Positions 34,904-43,579 of a stretch of 64,000 nucleotides of DNA are shown here, in pieces. The notes below the pieces were generated by a model. It saw only the letters and a list, made by a program, of their open reading frames with translations. It was not told the DNA's origin and made no database searches. The stretch covers positions 1 through 64,000 of the forward strand of contig NZ_CANLDD010000018.1 of NCBI RefSeq assembly GCF_947489355.1, given 5' to 3'. How positions within the stretch are numbered: position 1 is the stretch's first letter; every line of letters starts with the position of its first letter. Position numbers and translations under genes: made by a program. The DNA comes from an uncultured Microbulbifer sp. (lineage in GTDB: Bacteria > Pseudomonadota > Gammaproteobacteria > Pseudomonadales > Cellvibrionaceae).

Positions 34904-36652
34904 ATGACGGCACTGGCATCGGGTAATCCTATGAGGCAGCGAAACAAAAAACAGTTTACCCACGGCTCAGGAATTCGATTTGGGATGGGGCTCTATCGGT
35001 TGTGTTTCATTTTTGTACTGCTCGGTTTGGCGACCGTCACACATGCAAGCGAACTGAATGCCAGCGTTGATCGAGACAAAATCGCTATTGAGGAGACCGT
35101 CAACTTACGCCTCAGATACTCCGGCGAAGAAAGTGGCGGGCAGCCCGATTTTGAACTGCTGGAGGAGGATTTTGATATTCTCTCACGGCAACAGTCGAAC
35201 CAATACCGCGTGATCAATGGTCGCGCAGAGAGCTTTGTGGAATGGGTGCTCGCGCTCGCCCCCAAGCGTGAGGGCGAGTTAATTATTCCTTCCCTCCACT
35301 ACAAGGACCAGGTTTCCAATGCCATCCCCATCTCCGTGAGCGAAGCGCAAAGCCACCCAGACAGCGGGGAGCGCAAAGTCTTTCTGGAAGTAGAGCCGGA
35401 TAAAAGCAAAGTCTACGTGCAGGAGCAATTATTGGTGGATGTGCGCCTGTATACCACCATCGGCCTGCACGATATTGCCACCGAGCCCTTGCAGATCACC
35501 GGAGCCCACGTCGACAAAGTGAATGAACAGCGCTACGAGCGCAAACTGAACGGCACCAGTTACGCAGTGTACGAATTGACCTATGCGGTCTTTGCAGACA
35601 ACTCGGGGCAACTCACCATTCCGGCTTTGACCTATGCTGCAGTGGCCGGGCGCAGGGACCCCTTTTCCCTTTTCAACCGCAACAACCAGCGCCTGCGTCT
35701 CCGCTCCCAGGCAAAAACCGTACAAGTGTCACCCAAACCCGATCGCTATAGCGGTGCCCAATGGCTGCCTGCTTCGAGCCTGGGGATAGTACAAAGCTGG
35801 AGCCAGGACGCCAATACTTTCGCGGTTGGCGAACCCATTACCCGTATCCTTACGGTGCGTGCCGAAGGTCTGCGCGCAGCACAACTGCCACCACTGCCCA
35901 AACTGGATGTAGAGGGCCTGAAGACCTATCCGGATCAACCCCAGCAGGAAGATCAGACCGGTCCCGACGGCGTGACCGGCAGTCGTATCGAGACCACAGC
36001 AATTGTCGCCACCCGACCCGGAAGCTACCAGCTGCCGGCCGTGACCATCATCTGGTGGGACACCAAGAACAATCGGCAAAGAGCTACGCAACTGCCCGCC
36101 TTCCGTTTTAACGTCAGCGGCAGCGCTGCACCCGCTGTGCCAAACGGGGAAGGCGGAGCCCTGCAAACACTGGTGCCAGGCACTGCCGGCCTCGAAGCGC
36201 AGGACCACTTCTGGCGCAACCTGGCAATAGCCGCACTTGCCTCTCATCTGTTATGGCTGCTCTACCTTTACCACCTGCGCCGCCGGGGCAATCCCGGAAA
36301 AGGGCAGACTGTGACTAACAACCCGCTGGCGCACAAAGACTATGGCACCGGTGCCGTGAAACGGGCTGTCGATAGTGGTAATCCCTGTCACATCCAGCAG
36401 GCCACCCTAAACTGGCTGCACTCCCGCTGGCCTCAGTTTGAAGGCAATAGCCTGGGTGATGCCGCCCGACAGCTCGGCTTCGAAGAGCTGGATGAGTTGC
36501 AAGAACTGCTGAGTGCCGCCCTTTATCAACAGCCGCCCAAGCCGTTGCACATAGGGAAAATCCGGAGACTTGCAGAGGGGTTGATGGCGCGCAGGGCCGG
36601 TCATAGTGGCGAGGCGGAAGAAAAGGAGGCTTTGCCCAAGTTATTTAGCTAA
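34904..36652 (+). CDS. batD: BatD-like protein (oxygen-tolerance family)
   Basis: The 582-residue protein begins with a basic stretch and a signal peptide (LYRLCFIFVLLGLATVTHAS, cleavage near residue 49). A large periplasmic beta-rich region of BatD type follows, with repeated immunoglobulin-like units (ASVDRDKIAIEETVNLRLRYSGEE, KVFLEVEPDKSKVYVQEQLLVDVRLY). One membrane helix lies at about 438-458 (NLAIAALASHLLWLLYLYHL) and a helical cytoplasmic tail ends the chain. ATG 34904 has AGGG 4-5 bases upstream; ATGs at 34931 or 34985 would give a more typical signal peptide length. It closes the operon and presumably works with the VWA proteins at the inner membrane and periplasm. Confidence 0.88.
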   Translation: MTALASGNPMRQRNKKQFTHGSGIRFGMGLYRLCFIFVLLGLATVTHASELNASVDRDKIAIEETVNLRLRYSGEESGGQPDFELLEEDFDILSRQQSNQYRVINGRAESFVEWVLALAPKREGELIIPSLHYKDQVSNAIPISVSEAQSHPDSGERKVFLEVEPDKSKVYVQEQLLVDVRLYTTIGLHDIATEPLQITGAHVDKVNEQRYERKLNGTSYAVYELTYAVFADNSGQLTIPALTYAAVAGRRDPFSLFNRNNQRLRLRSQAKTVQVSPKPDRYSGAQWLPASSLGIVQSWSQDANTFAVGEPITRILTVRAEGLRAAQLPPLPKLDVEGLKTYPDQPQQEDQTGPDGVTGSRIETTAIVATRPGSYQLPAVTIIWWDTKNNRQRATQLPAFRFNVSGSAAPAVPNGEGGALQTLVPGTAGLEAQDHFWRNLAIAALASHLLWLLYLYHLRRRGNPGKGQTVTNNPLAHKDYGTGAVKRAVDSGNPCHIQQATLNWLHSRWPQFEGNSLGDAARQLGFEELDELQELLSAALYQQPPKPLHIGKIRRLAEGLMARRAGHSGEAEEKEALPKLFS

Positions 36653-37100
36653 CCTGCAAGATATTGCTGGCCTGGCGAACCAGCCGGTTCCCAGTACGGA
36701 TCGATAAGCTCCCCTGAAATACCGGCCATTGCGCGCAGTTGACCGACTTGCAGGGGCTTGCGCAGAGGCTGCCTGGCAGCCACCGCACCGGCATCTTACG
36801 AACCGACAACCGGGATCACCGGATTGGCCCGAAAACCGCGCGTCGTAAACCGGCACTTATTGATCCGATTTGCACCACCTGCTTTCACAACCACTTCCTC
36901 CCACCTTCTATGCAATGCAAACAGCCCAATAGAAAACTGGCGATCCCCTCTTATGGAGTTCAGACTATCAGTAACCCCAGGCTATGCGGCGGCCAACCAG
37001 CAGGCGGCTGGAAAGGGATGATCGAATCCCAGGAGCACTTTGCCTTGGCATCGGCAAACATGTGGGCAGTGGGGCAACAACCCAGAGCCAAACCATCACC
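36653..37100. other. Intergenic stretch between BatD and ExoD genes
   Basis: About 450 bp with no gene I can support. Frames that are open here (for example the extension of the ExoD frame back to 36984) lack ribosome sites and family similarity. No clear terminator hairpin follows batD, so read-through into the ExoD gene is possible. Confidence 0.4.
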
Positions 37101-37685
37101 ATGGCAAATGAAATCACAGGATTGAGCCAGTTGCTGGATCAAATCGAAACCAGCAGCCAGCATACAAAGCGCATCTCTCTTCAATTGGTGATTGAAGCCA
37201 TCGGACTCCGATCCTTTGCCCCTTTTTTGTTACTGGTGGGGCTGATCTTGTTCTCACCGCTCAGTGGTGTACCCGGTGTATCCAGTGTCATGGCGGCTCT
37301 GCTGCTCCTGGTGGCCATTCAACTGCTCTTCGGGCGCCAGCATGTGTGGCTGCCCCAGTGGCTACTGCGACGTTCCATCTCCAAAAGAAAACTCAGCAAA
37401 GTCCTCAATGGCATGAAAAAACCTGCAGAGCTCGCCGATCGCTGGATGCAGCCGCGCCTGGACTTTTTGGTCAGGCGGGGGGGAACCTATGCCATCGCTG
37501 TCATCTGCTCCCTAATCGCACTGGCCATACCCCTGATGGAGCCGGTGCCTTTTTCCGCGACTACCGCGGGATTCGCCCTTACGATATTCGGTCTGGCTCT
37601 GGTGTCCCACGACGGTCTGCTGGCCCTGATGGCATTCGCAGTCACCGCACTTTTATCGGGACTGCTCGCCAGCACACTCCTCTAG
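37101..37685 (+). CDS. ExoD-family membrane protein
   Basis: A 194-residue protein of the ExoD (exopolysaccharide synthesis) family with a short soluble N-terminus (TGLSQLLDQIETSSQHTKRISLQLVIEAIG). The family motif SFAPFLLLVGLILFSPLSGVPGVSS is followed by further membrane helices, about four in all. ExoD was named for a Rhizobium mutant with altered exopolysaccharide and alkali sensitivity; its biochemical role is unknown. The start is ATG 37101 because the family begins near here, although the ribosome site is weak. It lies between the MoxR operon and convergent CPBP gene and appears to stand alone. Confidence 0.87.
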   Translation: MANEITGLSQLLDQIETSSQHTKRISLQLVIEAIGLRSFAPFLLLVGLILFSPLSGVPGVSSVMAALLLLVAIQLLFGRQHVWLPQWLLRRSISKRKLSKVLNGMKKPAELADRWMQPRLDFLVRRGGTYAIAVICSLIALAIPLMEPVPFSATTAGFALTIFGLALVSHDGLLALMAFAVTALLSGLLASTLL

Positions 37686-37709
37686 CCTGGCACTCCGGGA
37701 CTGACCAGT

Positions 37710-38294
37710 TCAGTTGAGCCCAGGTGTATCCACACCGAGCATACGCGGGTGATAAACGAGCGTCGTCAATGCCAGAAAATCGTAGATGGCATGCCAGGTT
37801 ATAACACCTAATAAGCTGCCACTTGTCTGGTACGCAAGACCCAAAATCAAGCCGAACACAAAAGTCAGCAGAAAATAAACCCGCGACGCCCAGTGCAATA
37901 ACGCGAACACCAGAGAGGCAGCCAATAGCCCAGACAAGGGGGAACTCAACTGGGACCACCAAACCTGCAAAAAACCGCGAAACAGCAGCTCCTCACAAAC
38001 CCCCGTAACAACGGCAATCACTGCGATCTGGCCAAGGGAGAGCCCCGCAAATACCGGCATCAACTGATTACAATGCCGGCGCAAAGTCCGGCCCACAACG
38101 GTATTGGAGCGGGTGAGCCAGATGACCGCGGCGAAACCTGCCGGTGCACCAATCAATGCAAAACAAAGCGCGCCCCAAAGGGCACCACCCAACAAAGTCA
38201 TCTCAACACCGGAAAAGTACCCCCCCACTACAGCGGTCAATAGACAGGCGGCCTGTATGGCCAGCAATAGGGGAAAAACTCCTGTCGTGGTCAT
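37710..38294 (-). CDS. CPBP-family intramembrane metalloprotease
   Basis: A 194-residue polytopic membrane protein of the Abi/CAAX-protease family. The catalytic motif CEELLFRGFLQVW holds the EExxxR signature. A downstream FALLHWASR and a final HAIYDF supply the metal-binding histidines. About six helices are predicted. Members cleave or modify prenylated or bacteriocin-related proteins, but the substrate cannot be told. The start is ATG 38294; a TTG at 38324 adds ten residues and is less likely. It follows the GDYXXLXY gene on the same strand by about 30 bp and may be the third gene of that unit. Confidence 0.88.
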   Translation of the reverse strand: MTTTGVFPLLLAIQAACLLTAVVGGYFSGVEMTLLGGALWGALCFALIGAPAGFAAVIWLTRSNTVVGRTLRRHCNQLMPVFAGLSLGQIAVIAVVTGVCEELLFRGFLQVWWSQLSSPLSGLLAASLVFALLHWASRVYFLLTFVFGLILGLAYQTSGSLLGVITWHAIYDFLALTTLVYHPRMLGVDTPGLN

Positions 38295-38327
38295 TTGGGG
38301 TACCGTCACTCCAACTGCCTGCAAGCG

Positions 38328-38846
38328 TCAATGATTGCCAACCACTTTCCTGAGACCAGCCCTGCCGCTGGGCGTCACCATCAACTCTGCCACCCCACCA
38401 TCCCGCAACGCGTCTTCGAGCTCCAGCGCTTTTTCCCTGGGGGCAAAATAGGCTTCAATACCGTACTTGATACGGTAGCCAGCGTTATTGCGCCAGCGAT
38501 TCCCCATCACGCGTCCCCGGAGAAAAATGCCCTTCTGCGGTTTTTCCAGACTCACTGAGGAAAATACATAGAGGCCAGGCGGGTGCTTTTTCAGGGAGAC
38601 ATAAACCACCTCTCCCTGGCGCAATGGCTGATCTTCTTTAAAGGCTGACTGGTCAATACTGGAAAAATCGTAACTCAGCCTGGCGTAATTGCCGCGAAAC
38701 AGGGAGCGGGGGTCCACCGGCACGGTCTTTACCCGAATCGGCTCGCCAAGCCACAGGGGAATCTGCGCCTGTACATACAACCCGATAAGAATCAAAAACT
38801 GTGTGGCAATAGCAATGCCCAGACCAATCAGGGGTATGCGTTTCAT
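38328..38846 (-). CDS. GDYXXLXY-domain protein
   Basis: A 172-residue protein with one N-terminal membrane helix (IPLIGLGIAIATQFLILIGLYV) and a periplasmic domain of the GDYXXLXY family. The name-giving motif appears here as GNYARLSYDF, with Asn in place of the usual Asp. A typical upstream segment IRVKTVPVDPRSLFRG and a later VYVSLKKHPPG are present. The start is ATG 38846, which overlaps the stop of the DUF2157 gene (ATGA), the usual pairing for this family. The function is unknown. The longer open frame to 39239 is out-of-frame shadow of the DUF2157 gene. Confidence 0.87.
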   Translation of the reverse strand: MKRIPLIGLGIAIATQFLILIGLYVQAQIPLWLGEPIRVKTVPVDPRSLFRGNYARLSYDFSSIDQSAFKEDQPLRQGEVVYVSLKKHPPGLYVFSSVSLEKPQKGIFLRGRVMGNRWRNNAGYRIKYGIEAYFAPREKALELEDALRDGGVAELMVTPSGRAGLRKVVGNH

Positions 38847-40159
38847 CGCAGGTCTCCCCTGTTTTGATGATACCTCCAATACTTCGCAGCACCGATCAGC
38901 AGGCCTGCAAACAGGATAAAGATCAGTGCTGCTCCCACGTAATCTCCCATCAGGTCGAAATACCGTAACAGCGCCACCAGTAAAATAGCCATCACTCCCA
39001 GGAAAAAATAATGAGAAATACCGGCGTAGATGCCGCGTAAAATAAGCCAGATGCCGCTGCCGATCAGAGCAAAATTGGTGGCCACCTGCAGGTAGACTGC
39101 CAGCCCAGTATTGTCGCTGATACTCACCAGAAGCAGTGAAGCGACCAACGCCACAAATTGGATTCCACAGGCCAACAAACGCCTCGCCGGCACAGCCAGC
39201 CCCAGGGCAATACCCCCTATGGCCGCAATCACCACCCACATGGTATAGCGGTGATGCCAGTCCGTCTCAATCAGTTTTTTCCAGGGCTGCTCGAAACTGT
39301 AAATCAACAGGGCAATCAGGGCAAAACGCAGGCACCACACCGAGATCACAGAGGCATAGTCCCTGGCCGTCGGTGACGGCCGCCGTGCCAGCCAATGCGC
39401 GAAGACATACAGAAAGATAAACAGGGCAACCGCCACCGCCAGATTTTCCGGGAATAAGTCAAAACCAAAGCGTTGCGTCTGCGACCGCCATAATTCCGCC
39501 AGGGAATATTCAAGCCACAGGCCCGCGCTGAGTATGCTCATCAGCAACAGAATGATGCTTGCCCGTCCCCAAATCAGTACATAGAGGGAAACCAGGATAA
39601 AGAGCGGGAAAAGCACCGGATAAAAACCCAGGTTAACTTGCAGGAAGAACCAGATGAGCGCCAGCGCATTGGCCTGGCCGGCAAGCCAGGGGCTTCGCGT
39701 AATCAAGGCAAACGGCACACACCCCAGGGCCCACCAGAAGACCCCGTCGGGCATATGCTCGCCCAGATGATAGATCTGTGCGATCAGAATGATCGCCGCA
39801 CCGAAGAAAAGGTTCCCCAGCAGAAAGAGCCCCTCCCCCGCCCGGGGATCGCGGGTGAGATATACCCGCAAAGCCAAAACCTGGGTTCCAATGGTGATGA
39901 CAATCACCCCTCCCATGCGCAGGGCGCGGGGAATCTCTTCCCAGTTGGCCCCTATCAGGGTGATCACAGCCAGTCCGACAAATAAATATCCAAGTCCCAC
40001 CAGCAGGTTGTAACCGAGCGCACGCTGGTGCGCCCCGTGGTAGTCCACCTCATAGCGGGTACAGATCAACTCCGCCTGGCCCTCGCTGATCACGCCATCC
40101 GCCACCCACTCCCGGGCCTCCCGAGCCAGATCGTGCTTTAACAACCGAATCAATCGCAT
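38843..40159 (-). CDS. DUF2157 multi-pass membrane protein
   Basis: A 438-residue protein with a soluble helical N-terminus (HDLAREAREWVADGVISEGQAELICTRYEVDY), the DUF2157 signature. About twelve hydrophobic helices follow, starting with LLVGLGYLFVGLAVITLIGANWEEIPRALRM. The motif GANWEEIP is characteristic. The start is ATG 40159, preceded by AAGGGA; 29 upstream residues in the same frame lack support. It is translationally coupled to the GDYXXLXY gene, so the two probably form a membrane complex. No activity is known. It is divergent from ahpC. Confidence 0.88.
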   Translation of the reverse strand: MRLIRLLKHDLAREAREWVADGVISEGQAELICTRYEVDYHGAHQRALGYNLLVGLGYLFVGLAVITLIGANWEEIPRALRMGGVIVITIGTQVLALRVYLTRDPRAGEGLFLLGNLFFGAAIILIAQIYHLGEHMPDGVFWWALGCVPFALITRSPWLAGQANALALIWFFLQVNLGFYPVLFPLFILVSLYVLIWGRASIILLLMSILSAGLWLEYSLAELWRSQTQRFGFDLFPENLAVAVALFIFLYVFAHWLARRPSPTARDYASVISVWCLRFALIALLIYSFEQPWKKLIETDWHHRYTMWVVIAAIGGIALGLAVPARRLLACGIQFVALVASLLLVSISDNTGLAVYLQVATNFALIGSGIWLILRGIYAGISHYFFLGVMAILLVALLRYFDLMGDYVGAALIFILFAGLLIGAAKYWRYHQNRGDLR

Positions 40160-40295
40160 ACCATTCCCTTGCACAAAAACGCCATTGTCGGCGCAACCGG
40201 TGAACGAGGCCACAAACCGCTGGCGTACCCCTAGTGTGTTGCCCATCCACAGGGAATAAATGACAAAACTGGAACTGTGGCAGGGCTAACTACAG

Positions 40296-40357
40296 ATAGC
40301 AGGAACCTATTTAGCACATTTAAATTGTTTATTTCTATCAATCAAAAAGCACAAATA
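40296..40357 (+). promoter_or_regulatory. Putative OxyR-type operator/promoter region of ahpC
   Basis: ATAG-N7-CTAT at 40296-40310 has the half-operator spacing of OxyR sites. A further CTAT lies at 40335-40338 and ATAG about 16 bases beyond. The full four-part OxyR site is not matched exactly. The same arrangement, with identical spacings, recurs upstream of the ahpC remnant (41266-41280 and 41305), which supports functional conservation. The region is AT-rich, as a strong promoter would be. Confidence 0.45.
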
Positions 40358-40415
40358 GAATACAACCTAGCAAGCTTATTCAACACCAGAGTTTACACAC
40401 CCTAAGGAGCTTTCC

Positions 40416-40982
40416 ATGTCCCGATACATCGAATCCGAATTGAAACCTTTCAGCGCCAAAGCTTACCAGAGCGGCGATTTCCTTGATATCAGCAACGCCG
40501 ACGTGATGGGCAAGTGGGCCGTGTTTTTCTTCTATCCCGCAGACTTTACTTTTGTTTGTCCCACCGAGCTGGGTGACTTGGCAGACAACTACGAAGCCTT
40601 TCAGAAGTTGGGCGTGGAAATCTACTCTGTATCCACCGATACCCACTTCACCCACAAGGCCTGGCACGACACCTCAGAAACTATCCGCAAGATCCAGTTC
40701 CCGATGATCGGCGACCCCACCGGCACCATCACACGTAATTTTGGTGTAATGATCGAAGAGGGAGGTATTGCCGACCGCGGCACCTTCGTCATCGATCCCG
40801 AAGGCCGTATCCAGCTCGTGGAGATTACTGCCGGTGGTATTGGTCGCGATGCCGGCGAATTGCTGCGCAAGATAAAGGCCGCCCAGTACATTGCCGCACA
40901 CCCCGGCGAGGTTTGCCCCGCCAAGTGGCAGGAGGGTGAAGAAACCCTGGCCCCCTCCCTGGACCTGATCGGCAAAATCTAA
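40416..40982 (+). CDS. ahpC: Alkyl hydroperoxide reductase peroxiredoxin AhpC
   Basis: AhpC reduces hydrogen peroxide and organic hydroperoxides and is recycled by AhpF. The 188-residue 2-Cys peroxiredoxin has the peroxidatic Cys48 in [11 protein letters not shown] and the resolving Cys167 in [10 protein letters not shown]. The YF-type C-terminal motif is replaced by the bacterial ending [10 protein letters not shown], and a GG(I)AD loop ([11 protein letters not shown]) is present. Length matches E. coli AhpC (187). AAGGAG lies 6 bases before ATG 40416. It is followed by a strong hairpin, so its transcript probably ends before the ahpF part. An OxyR-like operator lies upstream. Confidence 0.97.
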   Translation: MSRYIESELKPFSAKAYQSGDFLDISNADVMGKWAVFFFYPADFTFVCPTELGDLADNYEAFQKLGVEIYSVSTDTHFTHKAWHDTSETIRKIQFPMIGDPTGTITRNFGVMIEEGGIADRGTFVIDPEGRIQLVEITAGGIGRDAGELLRKIKAAQYIAAHPGEVCPAKWQEGEETLAPSLDLIGKI

Positions 40983-41017
40983 GGCATCGCTGAACCACAT
41001 CTCACAGGGTTGGTACT

Positions 41018-41047
41018 GGCAATGTCCGCTGTCTAGCGGACATTGCC
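41018..41047 (+). terminator. Hairpin terminator after ahpC
   Basis: A perfect 13-bp stem (41018-41030 with 41035-41047) closes a four-base loop 36 bp past the ahpC stop. No long T-run follows (CTTCAAG), so it may also act to stabilise the ahpC mRNA. Confidence 0.75.
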
Positions 41048-41265
41048 CTTCAAGCAACCATTTGCGGTTACTCATCAACCCGCACTGTATTTTCCATATT
41101 CCCCCGGCTTTACACGTCACCCCTTCTTTAGCGTACCGGTTCAAACCTGACGTCTCTCTTTCTCTCTCTGTCTTTACCTGGGTCAACAAGGGGGCCTTGG
41201 ACACACCCGTACACCACCCCGCACCAGTATCGCAATTCACAGACGGGTTACCAGAGAAACCACTG

Positions 41266-41385
41266 ATATAAGAAAACTATTAAAGGGATTTATATTAATA
41301 ATTTCTATCAAGATAAAAAAATTAATAGCATTAAATCTACTCTAGAACCACCACCGACAAGACACTGAAGATTGAGGAGCTCTCC
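41266..41385 (+). promoter_or_regulatory. Duplicated ahpC-type promoter upstream of the ahpC remnant
   Basis: This block aligns without gaps to the 120 bp upstream of ahpC. GATAT-N7-CTATT stands where ahpC has GATAG-N7-CTATT. The ATTTCTATCAA block lies 28 bp further on in both, and both are 81 bp from CTAT to ATG, ending in GGAGCTYTCC-ATG. It is therefore a retained copy of the ahpC control region and is the likely promoter for ahpF. Confidence 0.7.
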
Positions 41386-41535
41386 ATGTCACGCCACATC
41401 GAATCCGAATTGAACCCTTTTAACACCAAGATTTACCAGGACACCCCGGCGAAGTCTGCTCGACCAAGTGGAACCAAGTGGAGAGATGGCGGGGAAACCC
41501 TGGCTCCCTCCCTGGACCTGGCAGGAAAAATTTAA
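41386..41535 (+). pseudogene. Internally deleted ahpC paralogue (49-codon remnant)
   Basis: The frame starts with MSRHIESELNPFNTKIYQ, matching the first 18 residues of AhpC ([18 protein letters not shown]), and ends [14 protein letters not shown], matching the AhpC C-terminus. About 140 middle codons are missing. Right after the junction, the bases at 41442-41471 read HPGEVCSTKW in another frame, the AhpC resolving-cysteine motif. A 10-bp near-duplication (GACCAAGTGG AACCAAGTGG) then restores the original frame. The remnant keeps a GAGGAG ribosome site and stays open for 49 codons, but lacks the peroxidatic cysteine and cannot be a peroxidase. Codon differences along both ends show it is an old paralogue, not a fresh copy. 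Confidence 0.88.
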
Positions 41536-41551
41536 ACCCTTGACCTCTTGA

Positions 41552-41569
41552 GCCCGCCGAAAGGCGGGC
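41552..41569 (+). terminator. GC-rich hairpin between ahpC remnant and ahpF
   Basis: GCCCGCC-GAAA-GGCGGGC forms a 7-bp stem with a GNRA-type tetraloop, 16 bp past the remnant stop and 37 bp before the ahpF ATG. No T-run follows, so it is more likely an attenuator or mRNA-stabilising element than a full terminator. Confidence 0.55.
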
Positions 41570-41606
41570 AGGTGAAATATCGAGATTGCGACAGAAAGGA
41601 ACACCG

Positions 41607-43148
41607 ATGTTAGATGCAAACCTGAAAAATCAACTGGATGCTTACCTGCAAAATATTGTCAAACCGATAGCAATTCATGTATCCACAGACAACAGCATTA
41701 AATCCAAAGAAATGAAAACCCTGGTGGACGAAATCTCTGCGCTCTCCGGAAAAATCACCCCACGGCAAGACCGGGCTAAACGCAGCCCAAGCATGGCCAT
41801 TGCGCCTGTCGGGACCAAGCCCCGTGTAAGCTTTGCCGGTCTTCCCCTGGGCCACGAATTCACCTCGCTGGTACTGGCACTGCTGCAGGCGGGTGGCCAC
41901 CCCGCCAAGGCCGATCCTGAGGTGCTGGAGCAGGTGCGCAACCTGGAGGGTGAATTCCACTTTGAAACCTATATTTCCCTGTCCTGCCAAAACTGCCCGG
42001 ATGTGGTGCAGGCACTGAACCTGATGGCCACGCTCAACCCAAATATTACCCACGAGATGATTGATGGCGGCTTGTTCCAGGAAGAGGTAGACGCACGCAA
42101 CGTAATGGCAGTACCCGCCGTTTACTTAAACGGTGAACACTTTGGTCAGGGCAGGATGTCGCTTGAGGAAATCATAGGCAAACTGGATACCGGTGCCACC
42201 GAAGGTAACGTTGCTAAACTGAATGAAAAAGCCCCTTACGATCTTCTCGTAGTTGGAGGTGGCCCGGCCGGCGCTGCAGCAGCCATTTACGCCGCGCGCA
42301 AAGGCATTCGCACGGGGTTAGTGGCGGAGCGCTTTGGTGGCCAGGTGATGGATACTGTGGGTATTGAAAACCTGATCTCCGTGCCTTACACAGAGGGCCC
42401 TAAACTCGCCGCCAGTCTGGAACAACATGTAAAAGAATACGGCGTGGATATTATTACTGAGCAGCGCGCCGCGCACTTACAGCGCAAAGGCATGCTGCAG
42501 GTGGAACTCAACAGCGGCGCCACCCTGTCCAGCCGCTCGGTAGTACTCGCCACGGGTGCCCGCTGGAGAGCGCTGGGCGTACCCGGTGAAGCGGAATATC
42601 GCACCAGGGGCGTTGCCTACTGCCCCCACTGCGACGGCCCCTTTTTCAAAGGTAAGCGCGTTGCGGTAATCGGCGGTGGCAACTCCGGTATCGAGGCCGC
42701 CATTGACCTCGCCGGTATTGTCGAGCATGTCACCGTGCTGGAATTCGCCGATCGGCTGGGTGCAGATGAAGTCCTGATGCGAAAAGCAAAACAGATGGAT
42801 AACATCGATATTATCGTTAATGCCCAGACCACCGAAGTACTCGGTGACGGCAATAAGGTTAATGGCCTCGCCTATACCGAGCGCGTGTCTGGCGAAAGCT
42901 ACATTCTTGCGATTGCCGGTGTTTTTGTACAGATCGGCTTGGTCCCTAACACCGAGTTCCTCAAGAAAACAGATGTGGCATTGAATCCCATGGGCGAAAT
43001 AATGATCGACGAACGCGGAACAACCTCTCTCCCCGGCGTCTATGCCGCCGGCGATGCCACGACCGTGCCCTACAAACAGATCGTGGTCTCCATGGGCGCC
43101 GGCTCTACCGCGGCGCTCAGTGCCTTCGACTACTTGATTCGGTCCTAG
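41607..43148 (+). CDS. ahpF: Alkyl hydroperoxide reductase subunit F
   Basis: AhpF is the NADH-dependent flavoprotein that reduces AhpC. The 513-residue product has the tandem thioredoxin-like N-terminal domain with redox pair Cys127/Cys130 ([10 protein letters not shown]). The thioredoxin-reductase core follows, with FAD motif [12 protein letters not shown], redox pair Cys339/Cys342 (YCPHCDGP), NADH motif [12 protein letters not shown] and the C-terminal GVYAAGDAT. Length matches E. coli AhpF (521). The start is ATG 41607, after AAAGGA at proper distance, rather than the ATG-led extension at 41586. It lies downstream of the ahpC remnant and its retained promoter, 625 bp from the functional ahpC. 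Confidence 0.96.
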   Translation: MLDANLKNQLDAYLQNIVKPIAIHVSTDNSIKSKEMKTLVDEISALSGKITPRQDRAKRSPSMAIAPVGTKPRVSFAGLPLGHEFTSLVLALLQAGGHPAKADPEVLEQVRNLEGEFHFETYISLSCQNCPDVVQALNLMATLNPNITHEMIDGGLFQEEVDARNVMAVPAVYLNGEHFGQGRMSLEEIIGKLDTGATEGNVAKLNEKAPYDLLVVGGGPAGAAAAIYAARKGIRTGLVAERFGGQVMDTVGIENLISVPYTEGPKLAASLEQHVKEYGVDIITEQRAAHLQRKGMLQVELNSGATLSSRSVVLATGARWRALGVPGEAEYRTRGVAYCPHCDGPFFKGKRVAVIGGGNSGIEAAIDLAGIVEHVTVLEFADRLGADEVLMRKAKQMDNIDIIVNAQTTEVLGDGNKVNGLAYTERVSGESYILAIAGVFVQIGLVPNTEFLKKTDVALNPMGEIMIDERGTTSLPGVYAAGDATTVPYKQIVVSMGAGSTAALSAFDYLIRS

Positions 43149-43207
43149 AGGAAGTGGTTCGTCGGCACCCGGCACCTTCAGGCCCATAAAATGGCCGTGC
43201 TGTCAAT

Positions 43208-43239
43208 CCGATATCCACCTGTAAACAGGTGGATATCGG
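43208..43239 (+). terminator. Terminator hairpin after ahpF
   Basis: A perfect 14-bp stem (43208-43221 with 43226-43239) with a TAAA loop lies about 60 bp past the ahpF stop. The tail is CTATACATACTGTTT, moderately T-containing. Confidence 0.75.
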
Positions 43240-43579
43240 CTATACATACTGTTTCCCACCAAAACAAAAGTTGCCAGAGCTTTTAATTGATGGTGCCAGG
43301 TAAAGATGGGAAAAGATAAATTGTGGGAAAATTTTATCCTGAACCCAATGAGACAAGCATTTCTGCAACCATATCAATTTTTTGCTTCTAAAAGCTGGGT
43401 AGTGTTCAGAATTCCGTTATTTCTTTACCATTAGCAAAAAAGAGATAACCTATGACAAAATCTACTTTCGGTATAGGTGCTGCTGTCAAAGTCCAAAACC
43501 ACTTAAATAGACCACCACAAACACTAAAACCAATTCAAACAGAAACGGCCACGCGCTGTCAGTGGGCTTGAAATGACTG
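43240..43579. other. AT-rich accessory stretch after ahpF
   Basis: Base composition drops towards AT here compared with the flanking genes. Only very short frames are seen. One of 28 codons (about 43349-43435) and one of 39 codons (43452-43571, listed separately) are the longest. Nothing resembles a known family. Confidence 0.4.
43452..43571 (+). CDS. Possible 39-codon small ORF
   Basis: ATG 43452 opens a 39-residue frame beginning MTKSTFGIGAAVKVQNHLN and ending at TGA 43569-43571. There is only a weak AAGAGA upstream. The product is basic and soluble, and I do not recognise it. It may be the remaining N-terminus of a larger lost gene. The AT-rich composition sets it apart from the flanking backbone. 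Confidence 0.2.
   Translation: MTKSTFGIGAAVKVQNHLNRPPQTLKPIQTETATRCQWA

Noticed and set aside
38847-39239. Extension of the GDYXXLXY frame by 131 codons
   Set aside because: It overlaps the DUF2157 coding region completely and reads as low-quality Gly/Cys/Arg-rich shadow sequence.
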